Made by a program: the position numbers and the translations under genes
The notes under the pieces: generated by a model
What the model was told of the DNA's origin: nothing
The model's input: the letters and a program-made list of their open reading frames with translations, nothing else
Database searches by the model: none
From: Microbacterium sp. EST19A
GTDB taxonomy: Bacteria > Actinomycetota > Actinomycetes > Actinomycetales > Microbacteriaceae
NCBI RefSeq assembly: GCF_019969685.1
Contig: NZ_JAHXYZ010000001.1
Coordinates: forward strand, 1,798,001-1,862,000
Length of the DNA stretch: 64,000 nt
Direction: 5' to 3'
In this document: positions 8,867 through 17,741 of the stretch, one piece after another
Layout: every line of letters starts with the position of its first letter
How positions within the stretch are numbered: the first letter of the stretch is position 1

Positions 8867-9785
8867 CCCCCTGAACCCGACCCCGGGCACCGCGAAGATC
8901 ACGGTGCCGAAGACCACCGCCATCCCGCTCGCCTCCCGACGAGAGGGGGCGGGACGGATGCTGGTGCGCCGGCCGCTCTTCTGGATCGCGGCCGCGGTGC
9001 TCCTCGTCATCGGCGCCTTCGCCGTCGCGCCGGCCCCGTTCGCCTGGCTCTTCGGCAACGGCGATCCGCGCGCCTGCGATCTCGCCGACAGCGCGGGCAC
9101 CGCGAGCGCAGGGCACCCGTTCGGGTTCGACGTGCAGGGCTGCGACATCTGGGCGAACGGCGTCTACGGCGCACAGGCCTCGTTGTCGGTCGGATTCCTC
9201 GCGACCGCGATCGCTCTCGTCATCGCCCTGCTGCTCGGGACGCTCGCCGGCATGGGCGGCTCGGTCGCGGACTGGATCATCTCGCGCGTGACCGAGGTCT
9301 TCCTCGGCTTCCCCTTCCTGCTCGCCGCGATCGTCGTGCTCAACGTGCTGGGTGCCCGCAACGTGCTGACCGTCGGACTGGTGCTCGGCATCTTCGGGTG
9401 GCCGATGATGGCCCGCCTCATGCGCGGTTCGGTGCGGTCGGTCGCTAAGGCCGACCACGTGCTCGCCGCACGCACGATGGGACTGAGTACCGGGCGCATC
9501 GTGTCGCGCTACGTGCTGCCGAACGCCGTGCAGCCGGTGCTGCTGCTCGCCACTCTCACGATCGGCGCGGTGATCGTCGCCGAGAGCACGCTCACCTACC
9601 TGGGTGTCGGCCTGTCGTCGCCCGCGATCTCGTGGGGTCTGCAGATCGCCGCAGGCTCGCGGGTCTTCCAGGCGTCGCCGCACGTGCTGCTGCTGCCGAG
9701 CGTGCTCCTCGCGCTGACGGTGCTCGCCGTCGTCGCGATCGGTGAAGAGCTGCGCAGTGTCTTCGATCCGCGGGAGAGACGGTGA
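8859..9785 (+). CDS. ABC transporter permease, DppC/OppC type
   Basis: 308 residues: a cytoplasmic N-terminus of about 35 residues, a first membrane helix, a roughly 60-residue external loop with two Cys (CDLADSAG and GCDIW segments), then five further helices. The loop HVLAARTMGLSTGRIVSRYV is the EAA-type ATPase-docking motif, and GLSSPAISWGLQIAAG near the end is typical of DppC. It pairs with the preceding permease. The GTG start overlaps the DppB-type stop, as in a translationally coupled pair. Confidence 0.9.
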   Translation: MADPLNPTPGTAKITVPKTTAIPLASRREGAGRMLVRRPLFWIAAAVLLVIGAFAVAPAPFAWLFGNGDPRACDLADSAGTASAGHPFGFDVQGCDIWANGVYGAQASLSVGFLATAIALVIALLLGTLAGMGGSVADWIISRVTEVFLGFPFLLAAIVVLNVLGARNVLTVGLVLGIFGWPMMARLMRGSVRSVAKADHVLAARTMGLSTGRIVSRYVLPNAVQPVLLLATLTIGAVIVAESTLTYLGVGLSSPAISWGLQIAAGSRVFQASPHVLLLPSVLLALTVLAVVAIGEELRSVFDPRERR

Positions 9786-9825
9786 CTGGCATGCTGATCG
9801 GAACGCCGCCGGAAGGGAAGAACGC

Positions 9826-10338
9826 ATGACCGAGGACAACGTCGCCGCCACCGAGCGCGAGCAGTATCGCCGTCAGTTCGCCGAGGAGATCTCGCTCATC
9901 TGGGAGATGGCGGGCACCTCGCGGATGGACGGACGCGTGCTCGGCTACCTGATGATCATGGATCGGCCGTTCATCTCGTCGGCGGATCTCGCTGCGGCTC
10001 TCGGCGCCAGCACCGGTGCGGTCTCGATGGCGACGCGGCGGCTGATCGACACGAACTTCATCCGTCGTCACTCGCTGCCCGGCGACCGCAACCATTACTT
10101 CATGGCCGAGGAAGACCCGTGGGGAAGCTTCCTGGCCAACGAGCGCCGCTACTTCGATCGGGAGATCCGCTCGCTCGACACCGCCCTGCGCTGGCTCAGC
10201 CCGACCGAGACCGATGCCGCTGTGCGTCTGCGCAACGGACGCGACTACCTGGAATGGGTGCAGGACTACCACCACAAGATGCTCGCCGACTGGCACGAGC
10301 ACAAGCGCGCTCGCGATGCGGGCGAGGACGAAGCGTGA
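9826..10338 (+). CDS. GbsR/MarR-family transcriptional regulator
   Basis: 170 residues. A winged helix-turn-helix is visible at about residues 40-95: SSADLAAALGASTGAVSMAT as the recognition region, then the wing HSLPGDRNHYFMAE. C-terminal helices with DYLEWVQDYHHKM probably dimerise. GbsR-type proteins usually repress transport or osmolyte genes and respond to a small ligand. It lies inside the transporter operon, between the permease and ATPase genes, so it probably controls this operon from the repeat-rich promoter near 4768-4823. ATG 9826 follows GGAAGGGAAG. Confidence 0.8.
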   Translation: MTEDNVAATEREQYRRQFAEEISLIWEMAGTSRMDGRVLGYLMIMDRPFISSADLAAALGASTGAVSMATRRLIDTNFIRRHSLPGDRNHYFMAEEDPWGSFLANERRYFDREIRSLDTALRWLSPTETDAAVRLRNGRDYLEWVQDYHHKMLADWHEHKRARDAGEDEA

Positions 10339-10341
10339 TCG

Positions 10342-11985
10342 ATGGATGCCACTGAACCCGTCCTGCGCGTGCGCGACCTGCGCGTCTCCTTCGGTAAGCG
10401 GGCACCGGTCGAGGTGGTGCACGGTCTCGACCTCGACGTCGCCCCCGGCGAGGTCGTCGCGGTCGTGGGCGAATCCGGCTCGGGAAAATCGGTCACGGCG
10501 CTGTCTGTCATCGGCCTGCTGCCCGACGGCGCGACGGCCGCCGGTTCCGTCCGGCTGCACGGCCGGGAGCTCTTGGGGCTGCCGGCGCACGAGCTGCGCA
10601 AGGTGCGCGGCGCCGAGATCGCGCTGATCTCGCAGGACCCGGTCGCCTCGCTGAACCCGGTCTTCACGATCGGGTTCCAGGTCATCGAGGCGGTCCGCTC
10701 GCACGACCGCTCGCTCAGCTCCCGCGCGGCTCGTCGGCGCGCGATCGAGCTGCTCGAGCTCGTCGACATCCCCGAGCCCGCGCGCCGCATGAAGCAGTAT
10801 CCGCACGAGCTCTCCGGTGGACAGTGCCAGCGGGTCGGGATCGCGATGGCCCTGGCATCCGACCCGCAGCTGCTCATCGCCGACGAGCCGACGACGGCGC
10901 TCGACGTGACGGTGCAGGCCGAGGTGCTCGACGTGCTCGCCCGACTCGGGCGCCGCGAGGGCAGGGCGATCCTGCTGATCACGCACGACATGGGCGTGGT
11001 GGCCGAACTCGCCGACCGCGTGGTGGTCATGCGCCACGGTGCGCTCGTCGAGGAGGGAGCGGTGCGGAACGTGCTGCTCACTCCCACGGCCGGCTACACC
11101 CGACAGCTGCTCGACGCCGTGCCGCGCATCGGGTCCCGTGGCGCCGGTGCGTCGTTGGATGCCGCCGACGCGGTCCTCGAGATCGACGACCTCGTCGTGA
11201 CGTACGGAAGTCGACTGCGCGGTGCGTTCCGTGCCGTCGACGGCGTGAGCGTCCACGTGCAGAAGGGCGAGATCCTCGGGCTGGTCGGCGAGTCCGGCAG
11301 CGGCAAGTCCACGATCGGGCGCGCCGTGATCGGCGCGGCTCCCGTGACGGAGGGCACGATCCGGATCGAAGGCGTCGACATGCGCACGGCCTCGCGCGCG
11401 GAGCGCCGGCGCACGCGTCGGCGCGTCGGGGTCGTCTTCCAGAACCCCGCGCTGTCGCTCAACCCCCGGTACACCGCGCGGCAGAGCGTCGAAGAGCCAC
11501 TCCACAGCATCCTGGGGCTGCGCGGGCGAGACCTGAACGATCGCGTCGAGGAGCTCCTGGAATCCGTCGGGCTCTCGGACCGCGCCGACCGCTTTCCGCA
11601 CGAGCTCTCCGGAGGACAGAAGCAGCGGGTCGCGATCGCCCGGGCGGTGTCGCTCGATCCGGCGCTGCTCATCGCCGATGAGCCGACCAGTGCTCTCGAC
11701 GTGTCGGTGCAGGCGCAGGTGCTCGAGGTGTTCCGCGAGCTGCAGTCCCGACTCGCGTTCGCGTGCGTGTTCATCAGCCACGACCTCGCGGTGATCGACG
11801 AGCTGTGCGACAGCGTGATGGTGCTCAACACCGGTCGCGTCGTCGAGGCCGGGTCGCGCACGCAGGTGCTCGAGCATCCGGAAGATCCGTACACGCGTCG
11901 TCTGCTCGCGGCTGCACCCGTCCCTGACCCGGATGTGCAGCAGGAGCGCCGTGCCGCGCGACTGGCCGCGATCGCGGGTGCCTGA
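10342..11985 (+). CDS. Fused double ABC ATPase (DppD-DppF type)
   Basis: 547 residues made of two complete nucleotide-binding domains in one chain. Each has Walker A GESGSGKS (43-50 and 316-323), signature LSGGQ, and Walker B LLIADEPT followed by the ALDV D-loop. In many bacteria these are two separate proteins (OppD and OppF); the fused form is common in actinobacteria. It powers the DppB/DppC-type permease pair encoded just upstream. The start ATG is three bases after the regulator stop. The short inter-domain linker at about 265-285 (SRGAGASLDAADAV) shows a genuine fusion rather than a frameshift. Confidence 0.9.
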   Translation: MDATEPVLRVRDLRVSFGKRAPVEVVHGLDLDVAPGEVVAVVGESGSGKSVTALSVIGLLPDGATAAGSVRLHGRELLGLPAHELRKVRGAEIALISQDPVASLNPVFTIGFQVIEAVRSHDRSLSSRAARRRAIELLELVDIPEPARRMKQYPHELSGGQCQRVGIAMALASDPQLLIADEPTTALDVTVQAEVLDVLARLGRREGRAILLITHDMGVVAELADRVVVMRHGALVEEGAVRNVLLTPTAGYTRQLLDAVPRIGSRGAGASLDAADAVLEIDDLVVTYGSRLRGAFRAVDGVSVHVQKGEILGLVGESGSGKSTIGRAVIGAAPVTEGTIRIEGVDMRTASRAERRRTRRRVGVVFQNPALSLNPRYTARQSVEEPLHSILGLRGRDLNDRVEELLESVGLSDRADRFPHELSGGQKQRVAIARAVSLDPALLIADEPTSALDVSVQAQVLEVFRELQSRLAFACVFISHDLAVIDELCDSVMVLNTGRVVEAGSRTQVLEHPEDPYTRRLLAAAPVPDPDVQQERRAARLAAIAGA

Positions 11986-12623
11986 TGAGACACACGCCGG
12001 ACTACATGCTCGACGACGTCGAGACCGTGCGCGCCCTGGTGCGCGAGAACCCGTGGGGCACGATCGTGAGTTTCGTCCCGGGCAAGGGTCTCGTCGCCTC
12101 GCACTATCCGCTGCTGCTCGAGGAGGATGCCGAGGGCATCGTGCTCGTGAGTCATGTCGGGCGTCCCGACGAACGCCTGCACGAACTCGGCGCGCACGAG
12201 CTGATGGTGATCGTCTACGGTCCCCACGGGTACGTCTCGCCCGGATGGTACGACGCGTCGCCGGCCGTGCCGACCTGGAACTTCGCGGTCGCGCACCTGC
12301 ACGGCACCCCCGAGCTCCTGGCGGACGACGAGAACCTGCGGGTGCTCGACCGGCTCGTCGCGCACTTCGAGAACGTGCTGCCCGAGCCGTACCTGATGCG
12401 AGGGACCCTCGAGAACAGCGCGTATGCGGAGCGCATCGTGCACGGCACAGTCGGCTTCCGGCTGCGCGTGGATCGATTCGAGGCGAAAGAGAAGATGAGT
12501 CAGGACAAGCCGGACGCGGTCGTGGACCGTGTGATCGATGCGCTCGGGGAGCCCGGTCCGTACCGGAACCCCGCGTTGGCGGCGCGGATGACGCGCGTGC
12601 ACGGACGGGAGCACGGCGCATGA
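11985..12623 (+). CDS. PaiB-like FMN-binding protein
   Basis: 212 residues. The N-terminal split-barrel region reads NPWGTIVSF then SHYPLLL, the middle has PHGYVSPGWY, and the C-terminal part has KEKMSQDKPD, all typical of the PaiB/'negative transcriptional regulator' family. These proteins bind flavin; the Bacillus member affects sporulation genes, but most are thought to be flavin-dependent enzymes of unknown substrate. Its ATG overlaps the ATPase stop by one base and its stop overlaps the next start, so it belongs to the transporter operon. Its presence suggests a redox or detoxification step on the imported compound. Confidence 0.82.
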   Translation: MRHTPDYMLDDVETVRALVRENPWGTIVSFVPGKGLVASHYPLLLEEDAEGIVLVSHVGRPDERLHELGAHELMVIVYGPHGYVSPGWYDASPAVPTWNFAVAHLHGTPELLADDENLRVLDRLVAHFENVLPEPYLMRGTLENSAYAERIVHGTVGFRLRVDRFEAKEKMSQDKPDAVVDRVIDALGEPGPYRNPALAARMTRVHGREHGA

Positions 12624-14101
12624 CCGCGTCGTCCGGGGGTGATGTCACCCTGCGGAACGTCCGTCCCTACGACGGCGGCGAGCCGGTCGATGTGGTCGTG
12701 CGCGAGGGCGTCATCGCGCGGATCGCCCCGGCGGGTGCGACGGATGCCGAGGGCGAGGTCGTCGATGCCGGCGGACGGTGGATCGGACCGGGGATGTGGG
12801 ATGGGCACGTGCATTTCACGCAGCACGTCATCCGTCGTCGTCGTGTCGACCTGACCGAGACGCGCAGCGCTGACGATGTGCTCGACGTGGTGCGGCGCGC
12901 CCGCGCCGAGGGAGCACCGCTGAGCGACGGGATGCTGATGGGCTACGGCTTCCGCGACGGCCTCTGGCCCGTGCCTGCCTCGCTGGACGCGCTCGATGCC
13001 GCCGTCTCGGACGTGCCGGTCGTGCTGGTGAGCGGTGATCTGCACTGCGGGTGGATGAATCGTGCGGCCGCGCGACGGTTCGGTCTCGCGCTCGATGAGA
13101 CCGGGTTGCTGCGCGAGGGCCCTTGGATCCAGCTGCTGCACTCGTTCGATCAGGCGGGCGACCTGCCGCACTCGGCGTATCGGGAGGCCGCCGACGACGC
13201 GGCTTCGCGGGGCATCGTGGGCATCGTCGAGTACGAGAAGACCGACAACGTCGCCGAGTGGTCGGAGCGCACGGCGGCCGGGATCACGAGCCTCCGCGCC
13301 GACATCGCCGTGTGGTCCGATCGGCTGGAGTCGGTCATCTCCGACGGTCGACGCACCGGCGATGTCGTCGACGAGCAGGGGCTCATCACCTTCGGCCGCC
13401 TGAAGGTGATCGTCGACGGGTCTCTGAACACCCGCACCGCGTGGTGCTGGGACCCGTACCCCGGCATGGACCCCGCGCATCCGCACGCGTGCGGCATGGA
13501 GAGCGTGCCGATCCCCGAGCTGAGGCGGCTGCTGGAGCGTGCGCGGGGTGCGGGCATCGAGGCGGCCGTGCACGCGATCGGGGACCGGGCGAACACCGAA
13601 GTGCTCGACACTTTCGAGGCGCTCGGGATGAAGGGCGTGATCGAGCACGCCCAGCTCGTACGCGAAGACGACTTCGCGCGGTTCGCGCGGCTCGGGTTGA
13701 TCGCGAGCGTGCAGCCTGAGCACGCTATGGATGACCGCGACGTCGCCGACCACCATTGGGCGGGGCGCACCGGGCGCGCGTTCGCGTTCGGCTCGCTGCA
13801 TCGCGCGGGAGTGTCGCTGCGGCTGGGGTCCGACGCCCCGGTGGCGCCACTGGACCCGTGGATCTCGCTGAGTGCGGCGACCGCCCGCAGTCGGGGCGAC
13901 CGTGACGCGTGGCATCCGGAGCAGCGTCTGCCGCTCGACGTCGCGCTCGCGGCATCCGTCCGCACGTCGCTGGCCGTCGGGCAGCCCGCTGATCTCGTGA
14001 TCAGCGACCGGGACCCCTACGCGAGCGACCGCGACGAGCTGCGCGAGATGCAGGTCGCGGCGACCCTGCTGGGCGGCCGATTCACCTGGCGGACCATCTA
14101 G
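12620..14101 (+). CDS. Metal-dependent amidohydrolase, YtcJ-like
   Basis: 493 residues. The metal-binding HVHF lies just after DAGGRWIGPGMWDG, a catalytic Lys candidate in GRLKVIVDGS, a later His in AVHAIGDRAN, another in VIEHAQLV, and the terminal Asp in LGSDAPVAPLDPW. The AIGDRAN string is characteristic of the YtcJ group (amidohydrolase family 3), whose members cleave N-acyl, N-formyl or exocyclic amide bonds. The ATG at 12620 overlaps the PaiB stop (ATGA); longer in-frame extensions run through the PaiB and ATPase genes and are not credible. Last gene of the operon. With the M14 peptidase it suggests two-step hydrolysis of an imported conjugate. Confidence 0.85.
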   Translation: MTASSGGDVTLRNVRPYDGGEPVDVVVREGVIARIAPAGATDAEGEVVDAGGRWIGPGMWDGHVHFTQHVIRRRRVDLTETRSADDVLDVVRRARAEGAPLSDGMLMGYGFRDGLWPVPASLDALDAAVSDVPVVLVSGDLHCGWMNRAAARRFGLALDETGLLREGPWIQLLHSFDQAGDLPHSAYREAADDAASRGIVGIVEYEKTDNVAEWSERTAAGITSLRADIAVWSDRLESVISDGRRTGDVVDEQGLITFGRLKVIVDGSLNTRTAWCWDPYPGMDPAHPHACGMESVPIPELRRLLERARGAGIEAAVHAIGDRANTEVLDTFEALGMKGVIEHAQLVREDDFARFARLGLIASVQPEHAMDDRDVADHHWAGRTGRAFAFGSLHRAGVSLRLGSDAPVAPLDPWISLSAATARSRGDRDAWHPEQRLPLDVALAASVRTSLAVGQPADLVISDRDPYASDRDELREMQVAATLLGGRFTWRTI

Positions 14102-14112
14102 AAGATGCTGAT

Positions 14113-16653
14113 CTAGAGGCGGTCGACGCCCGTCACGACGAGCACGGCCTCGCCGGCCTCATCGGATGCCGCGAGGTCGACCGTCGCCGAGATGCCCCAG
14201 TCGTGATCTCCGGCGGGATCGTCGAAGATCTGACGGGCGGTCCACTGCGCGGGGCCCTGCTCGAGCATCAGGAGCTTCGAGCTGCGGGCATCCGCGCCGG
14301 TGAGGATCTCGTCGTGGTCGGCGAAGTAACCGTCGAGCGCGGTGTTCCACGCATCTGCACCGAACTCGGGATCGAGTTCGGCGAGGGTGCCGACGTCTTC
14401 CCGCGCCGCCAGCTGCACCCGGCGGAACAGTTCATTGCGCACGAGGATGCGGAAAGCGCGGACGTTGCTCGTGAGCCGTTTCGGAGCGGGGGGCACGATC
14501 GGCTCGTCGCTCGCGGGCCCGCCGTCGAAGCGGCCGTTGTCGATGCCGGCACGCAGCTCCTCCCACTCGTCGAGCAGGCTCGAGTCGACCTGGCGGACGA
14601 GTTCGCCGAGCCACTCGATGAGGTCGCGGAGGTCCTCGTCCTTCGCCTCCTCCGGGATGGTCTGCGAGGCGGCGCGGTAGGCGTCGGAGAGGTACCGGAG
14701 CACGACTCCCTCGGAGCGGGCGATCTTGTAGTACGCGACATATTCTCCGAACGACATGGCACGCTCGTACATGTCGCGCACCACGGACTTGGGATGCAGT
14801 TCGAAGTCGCGGATCCACGGCTGCGCCGCGCTGAACGTCTCGAAGGCGGCGGTGAGGAGCTCGTCGAGCGGCTTCGGATACGTGATCTGCTCGAGCAGCT
14901 CCATCCGCTCGTCGTACTCGATGCCTTCGGACTTCATCGCGGCGACGGCCTCGCCGCGCGCCAGGAACTCCTGCTGACTCAGCACGGCCCGCGGGTCGTC
15001 GAGCGTCGACTCGACGATCGAGATCATGTCCAGTGCGTACGAGCCGGTGCCCACGCCCTGCGACGCGGAGCTCGCCGCAGCGCTCGGATCCGGGTCGAGC
15101 AGTTCGAACGCCGCGAGGGCGAACGGCGACAGTGGCTGGTTCAGCGCGAAGTTCGGCTGCAGGTCGACGGTCAGACGGATTTCCCCGGCATCCGTCCGCT
15201 CGACGATGCCCGACTCGCGCAGCGTGCGGAAGATCCCGAGTGCACGGATGGCGAGTTCGCGCTGCCGAGAGCGGGGCTCGTGGTTGTCGTATACCAATGC
15301 GCGCATATTCGCGAACACGTCGCCGCCGCGGGCGATCACGTTGAGCATCATGGCGCTCGTGATCTGCATGTGCGACGTCAGGGTCTCGGGGGTCGCGTCG
15401 ATGAGCTTGCGGAAGGACGGCTCGCCCCAGGACACGAAGCCGTCGGGCGCCTTTTTGCGCACGATCTTGCGCTTCTTCTTCGGATCGTCGCCGGCCTTCT
15501 TCACCGCGGCGGCGTTGTCGCTCTCATGTTCCGGCGACTGCGCGACGACGGTGCCCGCGGTGTCGTAGCCGGCGCGTCCCGCTCGTCCGGCGATCTGATG
15601 GAACTCGCGGGCGTTGAGCTGCCGCATCCGCGTGCCGTCGAACTTGGTCAGGGCCGTGAGCAGCACGGTGCGGATCGGCACGTTGATGCCCACGCCGAGG
15701 GTGTCGGTTCCGCAGATCACGCGGAGCAGACCGCGTTGGGCGAGCTGCTCGACCAGGCGCCGATACTTCGGCAGCATCCCGGCGTGGTGCACGCCGATCC
15801 CGGCGCGCAGGAACCGCGAGAGCGTCTTGCCGAATGCGGTGGTGAACCGGAACTCTCCGATGAGGTCGGCGATCTGGTCGCGCTGCTCACGGGTCGCGAC
15901 CTTCGTGCTCGACAGGGCCTGGGCGCGTTCCATCGCGGCGGCCTGCGAGAAGTGCACCACGTAGATCGGCGCCTGGCCGGTGCCCAGCAGATCGTCGATG
16001 GTCTCGTGGATCGGCGTCGTCTCGTAGAAGAAGTGCAGTGGGACGGGCCGCTCGACGCCGGTGACCGATGCCGTCTCGCGGTGGGTGCGCCGGGTGAGGT
16101 CGGCGGCGAGGGTCGTCACGTCGCCGAGGGTCGCCGACATCAGGATGAACTGCGCCTGCGGCAGCTCGAGCAGCGGCACCTGCCACGCCCACCCGCGCTC
16201 GGGATCCGCGTAGAAATGGAACTCGTCCATCACGACCTGGCCGACGTCCATCTCGGTGCCCTGACGCAGGGACAGGTTCGCGAGGATCTCGGCGGTGCAG
16301 CAGATGATCGGAGCGTCCGCGTTGACCGAGGAGTCGCCCGTGATCATGCCCACGTTCTGCGCGCCGAACACATCGACCAGGGCGAAGAACTTCTCGCTCA
16401 CGAGGGCCTTGATCGGCGCGGTGTAGAAGCTGCGGCGGCCCGATACGAGAGCGGCGAAGTGCGCGCCGACGGCGACGAGCGACTTCCCGGTGCCGGTCGG
16501 CGTCGACAGGATCAAGTTGTTGCCCGAGACGATCTCGATGACCGCCTCGTCCTGCGCGGGGTACAGGCGGATGCCGGTGGACTCGGCCCACTCGACGAAC
16601 GCCAGGTAGACGGCATCCGGGTCGGATCCGTCGGGGAGCGCGTCGAGGAGCAT
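14113..16653 (-). CDS. Ski2-like DEAD/DEAH-box helicase with DUF3516 C-terminus
   Basis: 846 residues. Motif I is STPTGTGKS (50-58), motif II is DEFH (143-146, a variant of DEVH), motif III LMSATLGD, and motif VI HQIAGRAGRAG. The rest, after about residue 420, is the long helical region seen in actinobacterial helicases of the DUF3516 family. It probably unwinds structured RNA, by analogy with Ski2/Mtr4 and HelY; the partner exonuclease is unknown. A -10-like GATGAT lies six bases before the ATG, so the message may be leaderless. It converges on the amidohydrolase with only 11 bases between stops. Confidence 0.88.
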   Translation of the reverse strand: MLLDALPDGSDPDAVYLAFVEWAESTGIRLYPAQDEAVIEIVSGNNLILSTPTGTGKSLVAVGAHFAALVSGRRSFYTAPIKALVSEKFFALVDVFGAQNVGMITGDSSVNADAPIICCTAEILANLSLRQGTEMDVGQVVMDEFHFYADPERGWAWQVPLLELPQAQFILMSATLGDVTTLAADLTRRTHRETASVTGVERPVPLHFFYETTPIHETIDDLLGTGQAPIYVVHFSQAAAMERAQALSSTKVATREQRDQIADLIGEFRFTTAFGKTLSRFLRAGIGVHHAGMLPKYRRLVEQLAQRGLLRVICGTDTLGVGINVPIRTVLLTALTKFDGTRMRQLNAREFHQIAGRAGRAGYDTAGTVVAQSPEHESDNAAAVKKAGDDPKKKRKIVRKKAPDGFVSWGEPSFRKLIDATPETLTSHMQITSAMMLNVIARGGDVFANMRALVYDNHEPRSRQRELAIRALGIFRTLRESGIVERTDAGEIRLTVDLQPNFALNQPLSPFALAAFELLDPDPSAAASSASQGVGTGSYALDMISIVESTLDDPRAVLSQQEFLARGEAVAAMKSEGIEYDERMELLEQITYPKPLDELLTAAFETFSAAQPWIRDFELHPKSVVRDMYERAMSFGEYVAYYKIARSEGVVLRYLSDAYRAASQTIPEEAKDEDLRDLIEWLGELVRQVDSSLLDEWEELRAGIDNGRFDGGPASDEPIVPPAPKRLTSNVRAFRILVRNELFRRVQLAAREDVGTLAELDPEFGADAWNTALDGYFADHDEILTGADARSSKLLMLEQGPAQWTARQIFDDPAGDHDWGISATVDLAASDEAGEAVLVVTGVDRL

Positions 16654-16714
16654 CCTTCGATCATCCCCTACTGCTGCGGATCAGTCGCACCCGCGTCGGG
16701 AGGAGAACTCGTCG

Positions 16715-16749
16715 TCGGGCGGAGGAATCCCGAGCAATCGTCCGCCCGA
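16715..16749. terminator. Hairpin after the ECF sigma gene
   Basis: Perfect 9-bp stem TCGGGCGGA / TCCGCCCGA (16715-16723 and 16741-16749) in the 144-base gap between the sigma factor and helicase genes, both on the minus strand. Probable terminator of the sigma transcript. The rest of the gap shows nothing recognisable. Confidence 0.5.
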
Positions 16750-16797
16750 GGCTGAGAAGTCCGCCTGAGCCGGTCGGATGCCCCTGCCCGCCGTATC

Positions 16798-17649
16798 TCA
16801 GATCGTCATGCCGGCCAACCGCTCGGGGTCGGCGAGCACCTGCAGGCCGACGATCCGCCCGTCCTCGATCTCGAACGACATGAGCGACACGATGCGCTCG
16901 CCGAAGGATGCCGCGACACCCGGGCGGCCGTCGATGAGCACGGGGATGGAGTGCGCCGCGAGACGCGCGGCGAGGACTGCCTGGGCGCCGATCTCGGCGG
17001 CGCCATGGAGATCCTGCGTGCTCGTGCCGTAGTCGGCGTGCAGTGTGGCGTCTTCGTGGAGCAGCCCGAGGAGCGCGGCCAGATCGCCCTCCTGCGCCGC
17101 GGTCAGCCACGCCTCGACCAGCGCGCGCCCTCGGTGTCGGTCGGCCCGGTCCGGGACGGATGCCTCGCGCAGTCGACGCCGCGCCCGTGAGGCCAGCTGC
17201 CGCGCCGCGTCGGTGGAGCGGTCGACCGCACGGGCGACCTCGTCGAAAGGCTGGCCGAACACGTCGTGCAGCACGAAAGCGATCCGCTCCGCCGGCGTCA
17301 GTGCATCCAGCACGACGAGCAGTGCGACGTTGACGCGGTCGGAGCGATCGACGAGGTCGGCGAGATCCGGTGCGGCGTCGACGGGCTCGTCGCGCCACGG
17401 CTCGATCTCCCACGAGCGCTCTCGACTGGACCGCGGAGCGCGGAGCATATCGAGGCTGATCCGCGACACGACCGTCGTGCACCACGCGTCGAGGGTGTCG
17501 ATCGTGTCGGCATCCGATCGGGCGAGGCGCAACCAGGTCTCCTGCACCGCGTCGTCGGCATCAGCGCTCGATCCCAGCATTCTCGTCGCGATCGCCCGCA
17601 GCCGTGGTCGAGCTGCCTCGAACCTCTCGGCCAGTTCCTCGTCGTCCAT
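16798..17649 (-). CDS. ECF sigma factor of the ECF41/SigJ type
   Basis: 283 residues: sigma region 2 at about 8-75 (RMLGSSADADDAVQETWLRL), a linker, region 4 at about 115-165 (LTPAERIAFVLHDVFGQPFD), then a SnoaL-like C-terminal domain of about 115 residues. That layout defines the ECF41 group, where the fused domain replaces an anti-sigma factor and modulates activity. Known ECF41 factors sit beside and control carboxymuconolactone decarboxylase, oxidoreductase or epimerase genes. Here the neighbour is an NmrA/SDR oxidoreductase, and both genes carry ECF41 promoter motifs. ATG follows AGGAGATGTGAC. Confidence 0.9.
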   Translation of the reverse strand: MDDEELAERFEAARPRLRAIATRMLGSSADADDAVQETWLRLARSDADTIDTLDAWCTTVVSRISLDMLRAPRSSRERSWEIEPWRDEPVDAAPDLADLVDRSDRVNVALLVVLDALTPAERIAFVLHDVFGQPFDEVARAVDRSTDAARQLASRARRRLREASVPDRADRHRGRALVEAWLTAAQEGDLAALLGLLHEDATLHADYGTSTQDLHGAAEIGAQAVLAARLAAHSIPVLIDGRPGVAASFGERIVSLMSFEIEDGRIVGLQVLADPERLAGMTI

Positions 17650-17675
17650 GTCACATCTCCTCGTCGCCGCTCGTC
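17649..17675 (+). promoter_or_regulatory. ECF41 promoter reading toward the oxidoreductase gene
   Basis: TGTCACA at 17649-17655, 16 bases, then CGTC at 17672-17675. This matches the published ECF41 target motif TGTCACA-N16-CGTC exactly. It points at the SDR gene, leaving a leader of about 55-60 bases. The -35 overlaps the first base of the sigma gene's start codon on the other strand. Confidence 0.85.
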
Positions 17676-17683
17676 ATGATCTC

Positions 17684-17710
17684 GACGGATGCGACGGCCG
17701 AGATGTGACA
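17684..17710 (-). promoter_or_regulatory. ECF41 promoter reading toward the sigma gene (autoregulation)
   Basis: On the minus strand, TGTCACA (complement of 17704-17710), 16 bases, then CGTC (complement of 17684-17687). It is the mirror image of the promoter at 17649-17675 with identical spacing, and points at the sigma gene itself. This implies the sigma factor activates its own gene and the oxidoreductase together. Confidence 0.85.
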
Positions 17711-17741
17711 GGCCCTCGCGACACACGGAAGGAAGACCATC

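Noticed and set aside
9592..12648. A 1018-codon open frame antisense to the transporter, regulator and ATPase genes
   Set aside because: It crosses several well-supported genes on the other strand and has the biased Arg/His/Asp composition of a shadow frame.
14203..16755. An 850-codon plus-strand frame opposite the helicase
   Set aside because: Composition is that of a complement shadow; the helicase motifs are all on the minus strand.
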